Assembly (NCBI RefSeq): GCF_023566055.1
Contig: NZ_JALIQP010000008.1
Coordinates: forward strand, 1 to 64,000
Direction: 5' to 3'
Origin: Halosolutus amylolyticus
GTDB lineage: Archaea > Halobacteriota > Halobacteria > Halobacteriales > Natrialbaceae
Length of the DNA stretch: 64,000 nucleotides
Made by a program: the position numbers and the translations under genes. The notes under the pieces were generated by a model that saw nothing but the letters and a program-made list of their open reading frames with translations, had not been told where the DNA came from and did not search any database. Of this stretch, positions 7,133 through 16,831 are shown one piece after another. The first letter of the stretch is position 1; each line of letters starts with the position of its first letter.

Positions 7133-7869
7133 TCGCGGCGGTTTCAGGACCTGCGGTCATGGCGAGTTTGGCAGCAGTCCCCGACGCGGCGTTGCTGACC
7201 TCGGACGCGGCACTGTTAACGACGCTCGTATTCGCGCTCACGGCGGGCGTTGCAACCTTCTTCTCTCCCTGTGCGTTTCCGCTGTTACCCGGGTACGTCG
7301 GTTTCTACGTGAGTCAGACGGAGGGCGACGACGCGTCGCTCGGCGGTGCCGTCAGTCGCGGCCTCGTCGCGGGCGTGGGCGTTCTCGCCACGTTCGTCGC
7401 CCTGGTCGGGGCGGCCTACTGGATCGGTCACACGACGCTGTCGAACGTGGTCGTGTTCGAACCGATCGTCGGGGCCGTGCTCGTCGTCCTCGGCGTCCTC
7501 GTCGTCCTCGATCGCGCGCCGACGCTGTCCGTTCGCCTCCCGAAGCGGCGATCGAACGTCCTCGGGTTCGGGATCTTCGGCGCTGGCTACGCGCTCGCGG
7601 CGGCCGGCTGTGTCGCGCCGCTTTTCGTCGGCGTGGTGGGGCGGGCGCTGTCGTATCCGCCGGCGGAAGCGGCGCTCGTCGTCGGCACGTACGTCGGGAT
7701 CGTCGTCCTCCTCATGGTGTCGCTGACGGTCGCGACCGGCATGGGGCTGGTCGCTGGCGGTCGGCTGGTTACCCACAGCAAGACGATCAAGCAGATCGCC
7801 GGTGCCGTGATGATCGTCGCCGGGCTGGGGCAGCTGTACCTCGCCATCTTCGTGCTCGACGTGCTCTGA
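7129..7869 (+). CDS. ccdA: CcdA/DsbD-family thiol transporter
   Basis: A 246-aa polytopic protein with about six hydrophobic segments. CcdA passes electrons from cytoplasmic thioredoxin across the membrane to outward-facing thioredoxins. The two membrane cysteines are seen in FFSPCAFPLLPGY and AAAGCVAPLF. The ATG at 7129 overlaps the stop of the TlpA-like gene (ATGA), its most likely direct partner. An upstream in-frame extension is out of step with this arrangement and was not used. A hairpin follows at 7892-7927, ending the operon. The SCO1-TlpA-CcdA order strongly suggests CuA or cytochrome maturation. Confidence 0.88.
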   Translation: MIAAVSGPAVMASLAAVPDAALLTSDAALLTTLVFALTAGVATFFSPCAFPLLPGYVGFYVSQTEGDDASLGGAVSRGLVAGVGVLATFVALVGAAYWIGHTTLSNVVVFEPIVGAVLVVLGVLVVLDRAPTLSVRLPKRRSNVLGFGIFGAGYALAAAGCVAPLFVGVVGRALSYPPAEAALVVGTYVGIVVLLMVSLTVATGMGLVAGGRLVTHSKTIKQIAGAVMIVAGLGQLYLAIFVLDVL

Positions 7870-7891
7870 TACGGTTTACTGTAGGTCATTT

Positions 7892-7927
7892 CCGGCGCAA
7901 CCGCCGCCCGGATCGCGGTTGCGCCGG
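7892..7927 (+). terminator. Hairpin after the SCO1-TlpA-CcdA operon
   Basis: A perfect 13-bp inverted repeat (ccggcgcaaccgc / gcggttgcgccgg) with a 10-bp loop begins 22 bp after the ccdA stop. No T-run follows, so it may protect the 3' end of the mRNA rather than terminate. Confidence 0.5.
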
Positions 7928-8071
7928 TACATCGGTACAGCAATCCGTATGAGTTCCGACTCCCTCCTGGGACGATCGGCCTCGTCCGTTCACGGGCGAG
8001 CACGGATCCGGTTCGGCCGGCAGGGGCAGGTCCGGGATGTATTGGGATCCCCGACGAAGTGCCACCGAGAA

Positions 8072-8491
8072 ATGTACCAGGACCTGTTGATCGCGACCGA
8101 CGACAGTGACGGGTCTCGACGGGCGACCGAACACGCGATCGCCCTCGCCGACCAGCTCGGCGCGAGGCTTCACGTCTTGTCGGTCTCCGAGGAGGGACCC
8201 CACAGTACGGAGAAGAAGGACAAACTGCGATCGGATCCCGAGAGCGAAGCACACCGGGCCGTCGAGCACGCCGCGGAGATGGCGTCGGAACGGGGCGTCG
8301 AGGCGACGACCGACGTCCGTCAGGGCGTCCCACAGGAGCAGATCGTCGACTTCGCCGAGACGAACGGCGTCGACATGATCGTCGTCGGGACGGTCGGCCG
8401 CAGCGGTCTCGATCACCTCGTCGTCGGCAGCGTCGCCGAAGAGGTCGTTCGCGAGGCGACGATGCCCGTGGTGACGGTCCGGGAGACGTGA
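8072..8491 (+). CDS. Universal stress protein, UspA family
   Basis: A 139-aa single-domain Usp. It begins with the typical strand MYQDLLIATDDSDGS (Asp for ATP) and ends with the ATP-binding signature GTVGRSGLDHLVVGSVAEEV, which fits G-2x-G-9x-G-S/T. The frame is open for another 51 codons upstream, but the ATG at 8072 gives the normal family start and length. Usp proteins are cytoplasmic, dimeric, nucleotide-binding factors; the specific role here is unknown. It stands alone between the ccdA hairpin and the Bat-like gene. Confidence 0.9.
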   Translation: MYQDLLIATDDSDGSRRATEHAIALADQLGARLHVLSVSEEGPHSTEKKDKLRSDPESEAHRAVEHAAEMASERGVEATTDVRQGVPQEQIVDFAETNGVDMIVVGTVGRSGLDHLVVGSVAEEVVREATMPVVTVRET

Positions 8492-8904
8492 CGGACCGCG
8501 AGACGTGACGGGCCGCGAGGCGCCCGCGTAACGGCCCGGCCAGCGCCGCATTCTGATCAGTCACGTCCGGTACCGACTGTTCGGCGGTCGGACGCGAATT
8601 CTGCCCGATTCCGGCCCTTCGGAAGCCGGCCCGGTCCGAGTCCGACCTCGGCCCCGTTCGGGTCCGACCGATCGTCAGTCATCGGGACACGAATTCGGTA
8701 AGACAGTGTTACTCACGAATACGGAATCGATAATTAACGGCACGGGCCGCCAAGCACGGCTATCGTGGCTGTCCGTCTCGGCGTCGCGCGCCGATCGCCG
8801 ATCGGCGTCGGTTCGTTCGTCCGGGGGAGCCGGCTGGAGACCCCGACCGCGACCGTTCTCGGCCCTGGCCTCCGGTCCGATCGGCGTTCGGAGGTGATCG
8901 CTCC
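8492..8904. other. Intergenic region before the Bat-like gene
   Basis: About 410 bp. A TATA-like ataattaacgg lies near 8732. The start is rich in repeats of gacgtgacgg. No convincing gene; a 42-codon minus-strand frame (stop near 8555, ATG near 8681) has no recognisable features. Confidence 0.6.
8890..8899 (+). promoter_or_regulatory. Full-length Shine-Dalgarno before a GTG start
   Basis: ggaggtgatc is complementary to the archaeal 16S 3' tail over its full length and lies 5 bp before the GTG at 8905. This fixes the start of the 1052-aa regulator. Confidence 0.8.
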
Positions 8905-11900
8905 GTGAGTGACAGCGGCGCAACCGTGGTCGGTGACGTGGTCCGCGTGCTCGTCGTCGGGGAATCGGACCGGATCGACGCGACGGCGACCGCGCTGTCG
9001 TCGGCGTTCGAACCCGTCTCACTGCTTCGCGAACGGACGGTCGCGGACGCCCGACAGCGACTTGCGGCGACCGACGTTCACTGTCTCGTCTGCGCGTACG
9101 ATCGGTCGGGCGAGGAGTCCCCCCTCGATCGGTTGCTCGAGGCTGACGGCGACGTTCCGATCGTCGCGGTCACCGACGAGTCCTTCGCCGAAGCGGCGAT
9201 CGAGGCGGGTGCGACCGACGTGATCGATCCGTCGTCCCCGGGCCGACTCGTCGCGACGCGCGTCAGGAACGCCGCCGAACGGTACCGGCTCGAGACGGAA
9301 GCGACTGGACCGACGGAGCGTCGCTATCGGTCGATTCTCGAGGGGTCGACCGCACTCGTCTGCGTCGTCGACGAGTCGGGGGCGATCGACTACGTGAACC
9401 CGGCGGTCGACGACAGGATGGGGTACACGCCGGCGGAACTCGAACGAACGACGCTTTTCAGACTGGTCCACCCCGACGATCGATCGCTCGCCCGTGAGAC
9501 CCTCTCGGCGGCGGCCGACGGATCGCTGGGCGCGACGGAACGGACGACGCTTCGGCTGGGCCACGCGGACGGCACGTGGCACGTCTCGGATCTCGCCGTC
9601 GTCAACCGCGAATCGGATCCGAACGTCGACGGACTCGTCGTGACCGTCACGAACGCCACGCCGGACGGGCTGGCGGACGACGCGCTCGCGGACGCGATCG
9701 ACCGACTCGATGCCGCGTTCTTCGCGGTCGGCTCCCGATGGGAGTTACAGTTGTTCAACGAGCGGGCGAGCGCGCTGTTTACGGCCGCGACCCCGGAGCC
9801 GGGAACCGTCGTCTGGGACGCGTTGCCCGAGTCGGTTCGCGGCGAGTTCGCCGATCGGCTTCGTGAGGCGGCGGCGACGGGCTCGGCGGTCGCGTTCGAG
9901 ACGACGCATCCGGCCGTCGACGAGCGGCTCGTGGTCGAGGCTCATCCCTCGGAGAGCGGCGTCTCCGTGACCGCACGGCCGGGAGCCGAGGCGACGACGC
10001 CCGCTGCCGAGCGGGAGCGACTCGAGCAGTTCGAAGCGATCGTCGACGCCCTCGAGGACGGGATCGCGGTCCTGGAGGGGTCGACCATCACCGACGCGAA
10101 TCCCGCGCTGTTCGATCTCGCTGACGCCGAGACACTCGTCGGGCGCGATATCGAGACGCTCGTCGACGACGATCTCGCGGCCGGGATCCGGGAGCGAGCC
10201 GACTCCCCGCTCGTGCGGTGGATGGAGCCGCTCACCGGCACGCTAGAGACCGACGGCGACCGGCGGCCGGTCGACGTCTCCGTCGTGTCGCTCGGATCGG
10301 CCGACGGCGATCGAACGTGCTGTGTCGTTCGCGATCGACGGGGGTCGCCGTCTGCGGCCGTCTCGACGCTCGCGAAGACCGCCACGTCGCTCCGACGAGC
10401 CGAGAGCCGACCCGACGTTCGCGAGGCGATCGTCGACGCAGTGGGATCGTATTCGGCTGCCGACGTGGTCGTCTGGTACGAGGTCGACGAATCGGTGATC
10501 CGGCCGGCGTCCGTCTCCGCGTCGGCCCCGGGCGACGCGGATCTGCCGACGATCGATCGCCGTGACGACCCGTTCGCGGGGGTGCTCGATGCCGACGGTG
10601 CCAGCGTCGCCGACCCTGACGAACTCGAGCCGGTTCTCTTGCGGTCGGGAATCCGGGCCGAGCGAGTGCTCACCGTCCCGATCGACGGGGCAGGGATCCT
10701 GCTCGCGACCAGTTCGGATCCGATGGGGTTCGAGGGGATCGACCTCGCGCCGATCGAGACGCTGGCGACGATGGCCGCCACCGCGCTCGACTGGCTCGCG
10801 GCGGAGAGCCGACGCCGGACCCTCGAGCGCGGTCGAGCGGATTTCGAGGGACTCGTCGAGCGGGCGGACGCGGTCCTGGACCTCGAACGGGATCTGTTCG
10901 CGGCGAGTACCCGGCCGGCCGTCGAGCAACGACTGGCGTCGGGACTCGTCGACCTCGACACCGGCACCGGGTCGATCGAACTCGCCTGGATCGGCGAGGC
11001 CGCCGTCGGGAGCGACGCGGTGACGCTGCGAACGTGGGCCGGCCGGGACGGATCGCACCTCGAATCCCTCTCCCTCTCGGTCGATCCGGAGACGGGAGAA
11101 CCGGCCGGTCGGACGGCTGCCAGCCGCGAGCCGACCCTCGTCGAGGATCTCGAGGCGGTCGAGCCGGACCGATGGCAACGGCTCGCGCTCGAGCGCGATT
11201 TCCACGCGGTCATGAGCGTTCCGCTCGGCTACGACGAGTTGTCGTACGGGACGGTGACGGTGTACGCCGATCGGCCGGGGGCGTTCGACGAGCGAACGCG
11301 GGCGATCTGCGAGCACCTGGCGACGGTCGCCGGGTACGTGATCACGGCCATCGAACGCAAACGCGCGCTGGTCAGCGACAGCGTCACCGAACTCGAGGTC
11401 GCCGTCCCAGCCGAATCGGATCCGTTGACGATGCTCGCCGATCGGCTCGACCGTCGGCTCGACGTCCGGACCGTCGTCCCGCGGTCGTCCGGCGGGACCA
11501 CGGTGTTCTGTACGATTCCGGACGCAGACGAGGCGGCGATTCGCGACGCCGTGGCCGCGATCGACGCGATCGAACGATCCCGGTTCGTCGGCGACGGGGC
11601 GACCGACTCGCTCGTGGAACTCGGCTGTGCAGGCGAGACCGTCGCGGAGACGCTCGCAGAGCACGGGGCCATCCTCAGGTCTCTTTCACCGAGTGAGGAT
11701 CGGTCTCGCCTCGTGATCGACCTCTCGAGTACCGTCGACGTGCGATCGTTCGTGGGAATGCTCGATCGGAAGTTCTCCGGCGCGGAACTGACTGCGCGCC
11801 GCGAACACGACCGGACCGGACGGGCCGATCGGTCGTTCGACGCGGAACTTCGCGACCAGCTCTCGGAACGGCAGTTACGAACGCTCGAGGCGGCCTACTA

Positions 11901-12063
11901 CAGCGGCTTCTTCGAGTGGCCCCGGGAGAGTACCGGCGAGGAGGTCGCCGAGTCGATCGGGGTCTCCCAGCCGACGTTCAGCCGTCACTTCCGGCTGGCC
12001 CAGCAGAAGGTGTTCACGCTCCTGTTCGAGGAGTCGGACGGGACGACCGCCAACGAGACGTAA
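8905..12063 (+). CDS. Bat-like multidomain sensor and transcription regulator
   Basis: A 1052-aa protein of the bacterio-opsin-activator type. Residues about 10-120 are a receiver-like domain (VRVLVVGESDRID) that lacks a clear phospho-Asp. PAS domains follow at about 137-250 (RYRSILEGSTALVCVVDESG), 262-370 and 380-475. GAF-type domains lie at about 490-610 and 640-800, the second being the Bat GAF. The Bat regulatory stretch precedes a C-terminal HTH_10 domain (LSERQLRTLEAAYYSGFFEWPR, then a helix-turn-helix ending SQPTFSRHFRLAQQK). Such proteins sense redox, light or small molecules and activate transcription; Bat itself controls bacteriorhodopsin synthesis, but no opsin or carotenoid gene is nearby, so the target is unknown. 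It is unusually long for the family. Confidence 0.88.
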   Translation: MSDSGATVVGDVVRVLVVGESDRIDATATALSSAFEPVSLLRERTVADARQRLAATDVHCLVCAYDRSGEESPLDRLLEADGDVPIVAVTDESFAEAAIEAGATDVIDPSSPGRLVATRVRNAAERYRLETEATGPTERRYRSILEGSTALVCVVDESGAIDYVNPAVDDRMGYTPAELERTTLFRLVHPDDRSLARETLSAAADGSLGATERTTLRLGHADGTWHVSDLAVVNRESDPNVDGLVVTVTNATPDGLADDALADAIDRLDAAFFAVGSRWELQLFNERASALFTAATPEPGTVVWDALPESVRGEFADRLREAAATGSAVAFETTHPAVDERLVVEAHPSESGVSVTARPGAEATTPAAERERLEQFEAIVDALEDGIAVLEGSTITDANPALFDLADAETLVGRDIETLVDDDLAAGIRERADSPLVRWMEPLTGTLETDGDRRPVDVSVVSLGSADGDRTCCVVRDRRGSPSAAVSTLAKTATSLRRAESRPDVREAIVDAVGSYSAADVVVWYEVDESVIRPASVSASAPGDADLPTIDRRDDPFAGVLDADGASVADPDELEPVLLRSGIRAERVLTVPIDGAGILLATSSDPMGFEGIDLAPIETLATMAATALDWLAAESRRRTLERGRADFEGLVERADAVLDLERDLFAASTRPAVEQRLASGLVDLDTGTGSIELAWIGEAAVGSDAVTLRTWAGRDGSHLESLSLSVDPETGEPAGRTAASREPTLVEDLEAVEPDRWQRLALERDFHAVMSVPLGYDELSYGTVTVYADRPGAFDERTRAICEHLATVAGYVITAIERKRALVSDSVTELEVAVPAESDPLTMLADRLDRRLDVRTVVPRSSGGTTVFCTIPDADEAAIRDAVAAIDAIERSRFVGDGATDSLVELGCAGETVAETLAEHGAILRSLSPSEDRSRLVIDLSSTVDVRSFVGMLDRKFSGAELTARREHDRTGRADRSFDAELRDQLSERQLRTLEAAYYSGFFEWPRESTGEEVAESIGVSQPTFSRHFRLAQQKVFTLLFEESDGTTANET

Positions 12064-12400
12064 TCGCGGTGGGCTTCGGACGACCGTGGGCGCCATCCCA
12101 CGCGCCGAAGCGAACCTCTGACGGAGCGATGGACGGGGATGACGTTCCGTCGGAGTAGTCCTGCCTTACCGGGCGAAATCGACGGGTAACACGGGATTTC
12201 TCCGCGTCGAAATCGGCACTCGGGCCACGCCCTGATCCGTCGGATAGTCGACCGATGAATAGATATTGACGACAGCAAACTGATCGATTTCGTATCTAGC
12301 GTCTACGATCATGTACTCGGGGTGGAAAGGGGCTGTTAATGAGTGAGTTCGTGGTAAGCCAGTCTTACACCGGCCGTTCATCCGGACGGCGGATGCCGCA
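12064..12400. other. Intergenic region before the second HTH_10 gene
   Basis: About 340 bp with no convincing gene. AT-rich words (gaatagatattgacgac near 12258) could hold a promoter. A 48-codon minus-strand frame (12166-12312) exists but has no support. Confidence 0.5.
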
Positions 12401-13123
12401 GTGAGCATCGAAATCGCCGACGCCGAACGCCCCGCCACGACGGAGCGGACCGGGGTGCGTTCGGTGGCCGACGGCGGAATCGTCGCTCAACTCCGTCTCG
12501 ATCACCCGGCGCTGTTCCTCCAGCCGACCCTGCGACGCGAACGGGACGTGACGGTGGAACCCGACTACTGGACCACCACCGAGACGGGCCGAACGCTCGT
12601 CTTCGTCACCGCGTACGGCTCCGAGGGCGACTTCGATCGGTTCGAGTCCAGTCTCGAGATGGACCCGACCGTCTCCGATCCGGTCTGTGTCGATCGCTAC
12701 CCGGATCGACGCGTCTACCGGGTCGCAATCGCCGATCGGACGATCCGCGTCGTGTCGAAGACCGCCGAATTCGACGGGCGCCTCCTCGACTGCTGTAGCA
12801 GCCGCGACGGCTGGCTGGTGCAACTCCGGTTCCCGGACCGGGACGCACTCGTGGACTTCAACGAGTTCTGTCGGGAACAGGACGTCTCGGTCGCGGTCGA
12901 GCACCTGCGCGTCTCCGACGACGGGGACGACGGCGTCGTCGCCCTGACGGAGAAACAACAGGAGTTGCTCACCGTCGCCCACGAGGAGGGGTACTTCGAC
13001 GTTCCCCGGGGCATCTCGCAGGACGAACTGGCCGATCGCCTCGGCGTCTCGAAGTCGGCGATCTCCCAGCGACTCCGGCGTGCGATCGGTGCGCTCTGTA
13101 CGTCCTCGCTGTCCGCCCGGTAG
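12401..13123 (+). CDS. HTH_10 (bacterio-opsin activator HTH) regulator
   Basis: A 240-aa protein without a sensor of known type. The N-terminal ~150 residues resemble the small regulatory domain found before HTH_10 in haloarchaea (strands such as GGIVAQLRLDHPALFLQPTL). The C-terminus carries the HTH_10 domain: LTEKQQELLTVAHEEGYFDVPRG is the family hallmark, and SQDELADRLGVSKSAISQRLRR is the recognition region. It starts with GTG at 12401; the closest ATG upstream runs straight into a stop. It lies directly after another HTH_10 protein but 338 bp away, so it is probably transcribed on its own. Target unknown. Confidence 0.85.
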   Translation: MSIEIADAERPATTERTGVRSVADGGIVAQLRLDHPALFLQPTLRRERDVTVEPDYWTTTETGRTLVFVTAYGSEGDFDRFESSLEMDPTVSDPVCVDRYPDRRVYRVAIADRTIRVVSKTAEFDGRLLDCCSSRDGWLVQLRFPDRDALVDFNEFCREQDVSVAVEHLRVSDDGDDGVVALTEKQQELLTVAHEEGYFDVPRGISQDELADRLGVSKSAISQRLRRAIGALCTSSLSAR

Positions 13124-13184
13124 TCGGAACTGTCGGTCCGATCGGTGGCCAGAGGACGGCCGAACCTGGCCGCGTGACCCACCG

Positions 13185-13226
13185 TACTGTTTCGCGGGAG
13201 TCAGATACTGTTTCGCAGGAGTCAGA
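13185..13226. repeat. 21-bp direct repeat, two copies
   Basis: The 21-bp unit tactgtttcgcRggagtcag plus one A occurs at 13185-13205 and 13206-13226 with one mismatch, in the gap after the HTH_10 gene. Confidence 0.9.
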
Positions 13227-13375
13227 ACTGAATCGTGTCGCCCCGCGTCCGTGATCTGTGGCTCAAAACCGAGCCACGATCGAGACGCTGGTCGCTGACG
13301 AACTACTGGTAGCGCACGCGAAACGGTCTACATCGGGTACCGAGAAATCCTGAACTGAGTCGTGACCGCGACGAG

Positions 13376-13561
13376 TTAGTCGTCCGACTCGTCGTCTTTC
13401 ATCGAGCCGAGCTGGGAGACGAGTTCGTCCGTCGTGACGTCGGACTCGAAGGACATCTGTCCGTCGTGATCGTTTTCGTGGACGTTGACGGCCTCTACGT
13501 CGTCCTCGTCGTCGGCCGTCTGTTGCTGTTGTTCGGATTCGTCGTAGCTACCAAAACCCAT
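13376..13561 (-). CDS. DUF5786 family small acidic protein
   Basis: A 61-aa highly acidic protein beginning MGFGSYDESEQQQQ and ending KDDESDD. The start, the Gln run and the FESDVTTDELVSQLGSMK segment recall a short family found throughout haloarchaea (DUF5786). No cysteine, signal or membrane segment is present. Function unknown. It faces the HTH_10 gene convergently. The longer frame upstream is Arg-rich and unlike the protein, so the ATG at 13561 is preferred. Confidence 0.8.
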   Translation of the reverse strand: MGFGSYDESEQQQQTADDEDDVEAVNVHENDHDGQMSFESDVTTDELVSQLGSMKDDESDD

Positions 13562-14530
13562 ATCCACACGTGCGACCCCGACGGTCAAAGGCGTGCCGGT
13601 TCGGAGCGTCCCCGCGATTCGTTGACGTCCGTGCCCGTTCGCCGATCGTACGTCCCGGCCAGGACGACCTCGGTATCTGCGGAGTCTTCCACGACCCGTC
13701 CAATCACGGAGCCGACGACCGCCGCCGTGATAGCCGTTCTCTACGGCCCGATCGGGCGGTCGAACTGTCGCGATGGTCCGGCCCGATCGGGACTGCCGTC
13801 GAAGTACCGTCGAAGAAGGCGGATCGAACGGTGGCAGTCGGAGGAATTTCGACCCGGCAGCCTCGATGTGAGCCGGTGGCCGATCCACTATAGAACTCGA
13901 CGACCGTTCACGGATATCCATTGAGGAAACACCTTCCAGGTGTTATCCGAGACGAAATCGAAAATAAGTGGATGCTTGTGCGGTACAGGTACGACGACCG
14001 GCCGAAATAGTCCGCTTCGATCGAGTCCCCGGATCGCTGCCGGGGTGGACTCGATACCCCGTGTGACGTTCCATACTGGCAGTTCAACTGATGCTACAGC
14101 CGGGCGGTCGGGTCGACGACGAATCGTTGGGACGACATACTGTGTGTTTTCGATCGTTCGTAACGTGATATACACACGATTTCACGGAGAACTGAACGTT
14201 TCACGCAAAAATCGTTCTGAACGTATCACAGTCTTCGTTACGGTATGGACACGGTGTGAAGACGGAGTTCCCGTTTTATCCGGTAACTACGGCTTCTGGT
14301 AGCCCGTCTATAGTAATGGATTCGTGCCTGCTTCCCTGTAGCATGTCCGTGCACCGGTCGCCGTCTCGACGGGTCTTCACGGACGATCAACTGACCATGA
14401 CACGACCACGATTGTCACGGGCGACGGTTCGACGTTGGCGGCTTCACGTCTCTCCACGCGCCAGTCTCGATTCGACGACTGACCGCTCTCTGCGGCCAAT
14501 CGACCCCACGGTGGGCGGGAGGTAGTTCCG
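13562..14530. other. Long intergenic region between DUF5786 and glmS
   Basis: About 970 bp with no supported gene. Frames on both strands are Arg/Ser-rich and lack family features. The central part (about 13930-14300) is less GC-rich and may carry degraded sequence. No hairpin or repeat of note was seen. Confidence 0.6.
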
Positions 14531-16345
14531 ATGTGTGGAATTATCGGCCGGGTGGGATCCGGTGACGCGATCGAGACGCTCCTGACGGGACTCGAGAACC
14601 TCGAGTACCGTGGCTACGATTCTGCCGGCGTCGCCGTCCAGAACGGATCGGGTATCGCCGTCCAGAAACGCTCCGGAAAGGTCGAGGAACTCAAGGCGTC
14701 GATCGACGACCGCCCGCTCGAGGGGGAGGTGGGTATCGGCCACACGCGTTGGAGCACCCACGGCCCGCCGACGGACGAGAACGCCCATCCCCACACCGAC
14801 GGGACCGAGGACGTGGCGGTCGTCCACAACGGGATCATCGAGAACTACGCCGAACTGAAGTCCTGGCTCCGCGATCGAGGCCACGCGTTCACCAGCGACA
14901 CCGACACCGAGGTCATCCCGCACCTCGTCCAGTACTACCTCGACGAGGGCTTTCCGAACGAAACCGCGTTCCGGCGGGCGATCGACGACCTCGAGGGGAG
15001 TTACGCCGTCACTGCCATGTTCTCCGGCGAACACGTCCTCTACGCCGCGCGGCAGGGCTCACCGCTGGTCGTCGGCATGGAGGACGGCGAATACTTCCTC
15101 GCCAGCGACGTCCCCGCGTTCCTCGAGTACACCGAGACCGTCGTCTATCTCGAGGACGGCGACGTCGTGATCGTCGACGAGGACGGGGTCGAGTTCACCG
15201 ACCTCGAGGGAAACCCCGTCTCCCGCAACCCGGAGACCGTCGAGTGGGACCCGGAACAGGCTGGCAAGGGCGAGTACGATCACTTCATGCACAAGGAGAT
15301 CCACGAACAGCCGACCGCGCTGGCCCAGGCGATCGAGGGCCGGATCGATCACGGCTCCGGCCGGATCGCCCTCGAGGACTTCGAACCCGGGACGTTCGAG
15401 GGGATCGAGAGCGTCCAGCTGGTTGCCTGTGGCACGTCCTACCACGCTGCACTGTACGGCTCGCTCGCCCTGAACGCGGCCGGCATTCGTGCGACAGCGC
15501 TGCTGGCGAACGAGTACAGCGTGTCGGCACCGCCGGTCGACGACGACACGCTGGTCATCGCGGTCTCCCAGAGCGGCGAGACGGCGGACACACTGAACGC
15601 CCTCCGGCAGGCTCGCGCCAGCGGTGCCAGGACGCTCACGCTCACCAACGTGGTCGGGTCGACCGCCGCACGCGAGGCCGACGACGCACTCTTCATCCGC
15701 GCGGGGCCGGAGATCGGCGTCGCCGCGACCAAGACGTTCTCGTCCCAGGCCGTCATGTTGCTCTTGCTCGCCCAGCGACTGGCCGACGACGTCCGCGGTG
15801 AGCCCCACGCCGATCTCGACTCGCTCCTGCCGGAACTCGCCGCCATGCCCGACCGAATCGACGCGATACTCGAAGCCTCGACGGCCGATCGGGTCGCGAG
15901 GCGGTACGCAGACAGCGAGTCGTACTTCTTCATCGGCCGAGGGCTGGGCTTCCCGGTCGCCCTCGAGGGGGCGCTGAAGTTCAAGGAGATCACCTACGAG
16001 CACGCCGAAGGGTTTGCGTCGGGCGAACTCAAACACGGGCCGCTCGCGCTCGTGACCCCGGAGACGCCGGTCTTCGCGATCTTCACCGGGGAGGAAGACG
16101 AGAAGACGCTGAAGAACGCCGAGGAGGCCCAGACTCGCGGTGCGCCGGTCGTCGCGGTCTGCCCCGAGGACCACCGGGCGGTCGCGGTCGCCGACGACCA
16201 CCTCCGGATTCCCGAGACGGATGCGGACCTCGCGGGACTGCTCGCGAACGTCCAGCTCCAGCTCCTGTCGTACCACGCGGCGGACCTCCTCGATCGGCCG
16301 ATCGACAAGCCGCGGAACCTCGCGAAGAGCGTCACCGTCGAGTAG
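14531..16345 (+). CDS. glmS: Glutamine--fructose-6-phosphate aminotransferase (isomerizing)
   Basis: A 604-aa, full-length cytoplasmic enzyme that makes glucosamine-6-phosphate from fructose-6-phosphate and glutamine, the first committed step to UDP-GlcNAc. The N-terminal class II glutaminase domain starts MCGIIGRVG, with the catalytic Cys2 exposed after Met removal. GHTRWSTHG and VVHNGIIENY are also typical. Two SIS sugar-isomerase domains follow at about 285-420 (VACGTSYHAALYG, SQSGETADT) and 455-590. The C-terminus, DKPRNLAKSVTVE, is canonical. It is convergent with glmU, so both pathway ends are encoded together but on opposite strands. It would supply amino sugars for the surface-glycan genes downstream. 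Confidence 0.97.
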   Translation: MCGIIGRVGSGDAIETLLTGLENLEYRGYDSAGVAVQNGSGIAVQKRSGKVEELKASIDDRPLEGEVGIGHTRWSTHGPPTDENAHPHTDGTEDVAVVHNGIIENYAELKSWLRDRGHAFTSDTDTEVIPHLVQYYLDEGFPNETAFRRAIDDLEGSYAVTAMFSGEHVLYAARQGSPLVVGMEDGEYFLASDVPAFLEYTETVVYLEDGDVVIVDEDGVEFTDLEGNPVSRNPETVEWDPEQAGKGEYDHFMHKEIHEQPTALAQAIEGRIDHGSGRIALEDFEPGTFEGIESVQLVACGTSYHAALYGSLALNAAGIRATALLANEYSVSAPPVDDDTLVIAVSQSGETADTLNALRQARASGARTLTLTNVVGSTAAREADDALFIRAGPEIGVAATKTFSSQAVMLLLLAQRLADDVRGEPHADLDSLLPELAAMPDRIDAILEASTADRVARRYADSESYFFIGRGLGFPVALEGALKFKEITYEHAEGFASGELKHGPLALVTPETPVFAIFTGEEDEKTLKNAEEAQTRGAPVVAVCPEDHRAVAVADDHLRIPETDADLAGLLANVQLQLLSYHAADLLDRPIDKPRNLAKSVTVE

Positions 16346-16831
16346 GCTCGACGGGTGGCGGGGCGCTTCTGTTCCCGATCGACGCCCGGTTCGTTTTCGG
16401 ACCGGCACGGTTTCGTGTCGGTCGCGTCGGATACCGGACTCGTTGCCGGGTATCGACGTCGCTCACCGGTAATCAATAGCATCCCGGAACCTCGATCGAG
16501 TACGAATCATCGAGGTCGAAGGACCACGGGACCACCCCCATAGTCCCGGGTCCACACGACCTCGGTGACGATTCGCACTCGAACGACGTCGGAATCGTAC
16601 CTGGAGGGGCAGTGGCGATCGAACAACGTGTGGTACCGATCGATTCCCTCCAGTTGGACTAGCTATTCCCGGTCTTATAAATCCCACACCTGATAACTAC
16701 GGCCTCGTCTACAAGTTTCACGGACCGAATGCGAATCCACCCGAGTCACGCGATCTGACACCGGTCGAGACGAGTCGGCCGATCGATCGGTCGTTCGAGC
16801 GGGACGGCGCCGGAGCGTCGCCCGTCGCTCG
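16346..16831. other. Convergent intergenic region glmS-glmU
   Basis: About 490 bp between two convergent stop codons. A TATA-like tcttataaatccc (about 16673-16685) lies in it but no gene follows. Nothing else recognised. Confidence 0.5.

Noticed and set aside
12166-12312. A 48-aa minus-strand frame (MIVDARYEIDQF onward)
   Set aside because: The composition is not absurd, but there is no promoter, SD or family resemblance, and it lies in a short gap with several random frames.
13888-14175. A 95-aa minus-strand frame in the gap before glmS
   Set aside because: The composition is neither acidic nor like the other genes of the window, and no regulatory signal is seen.
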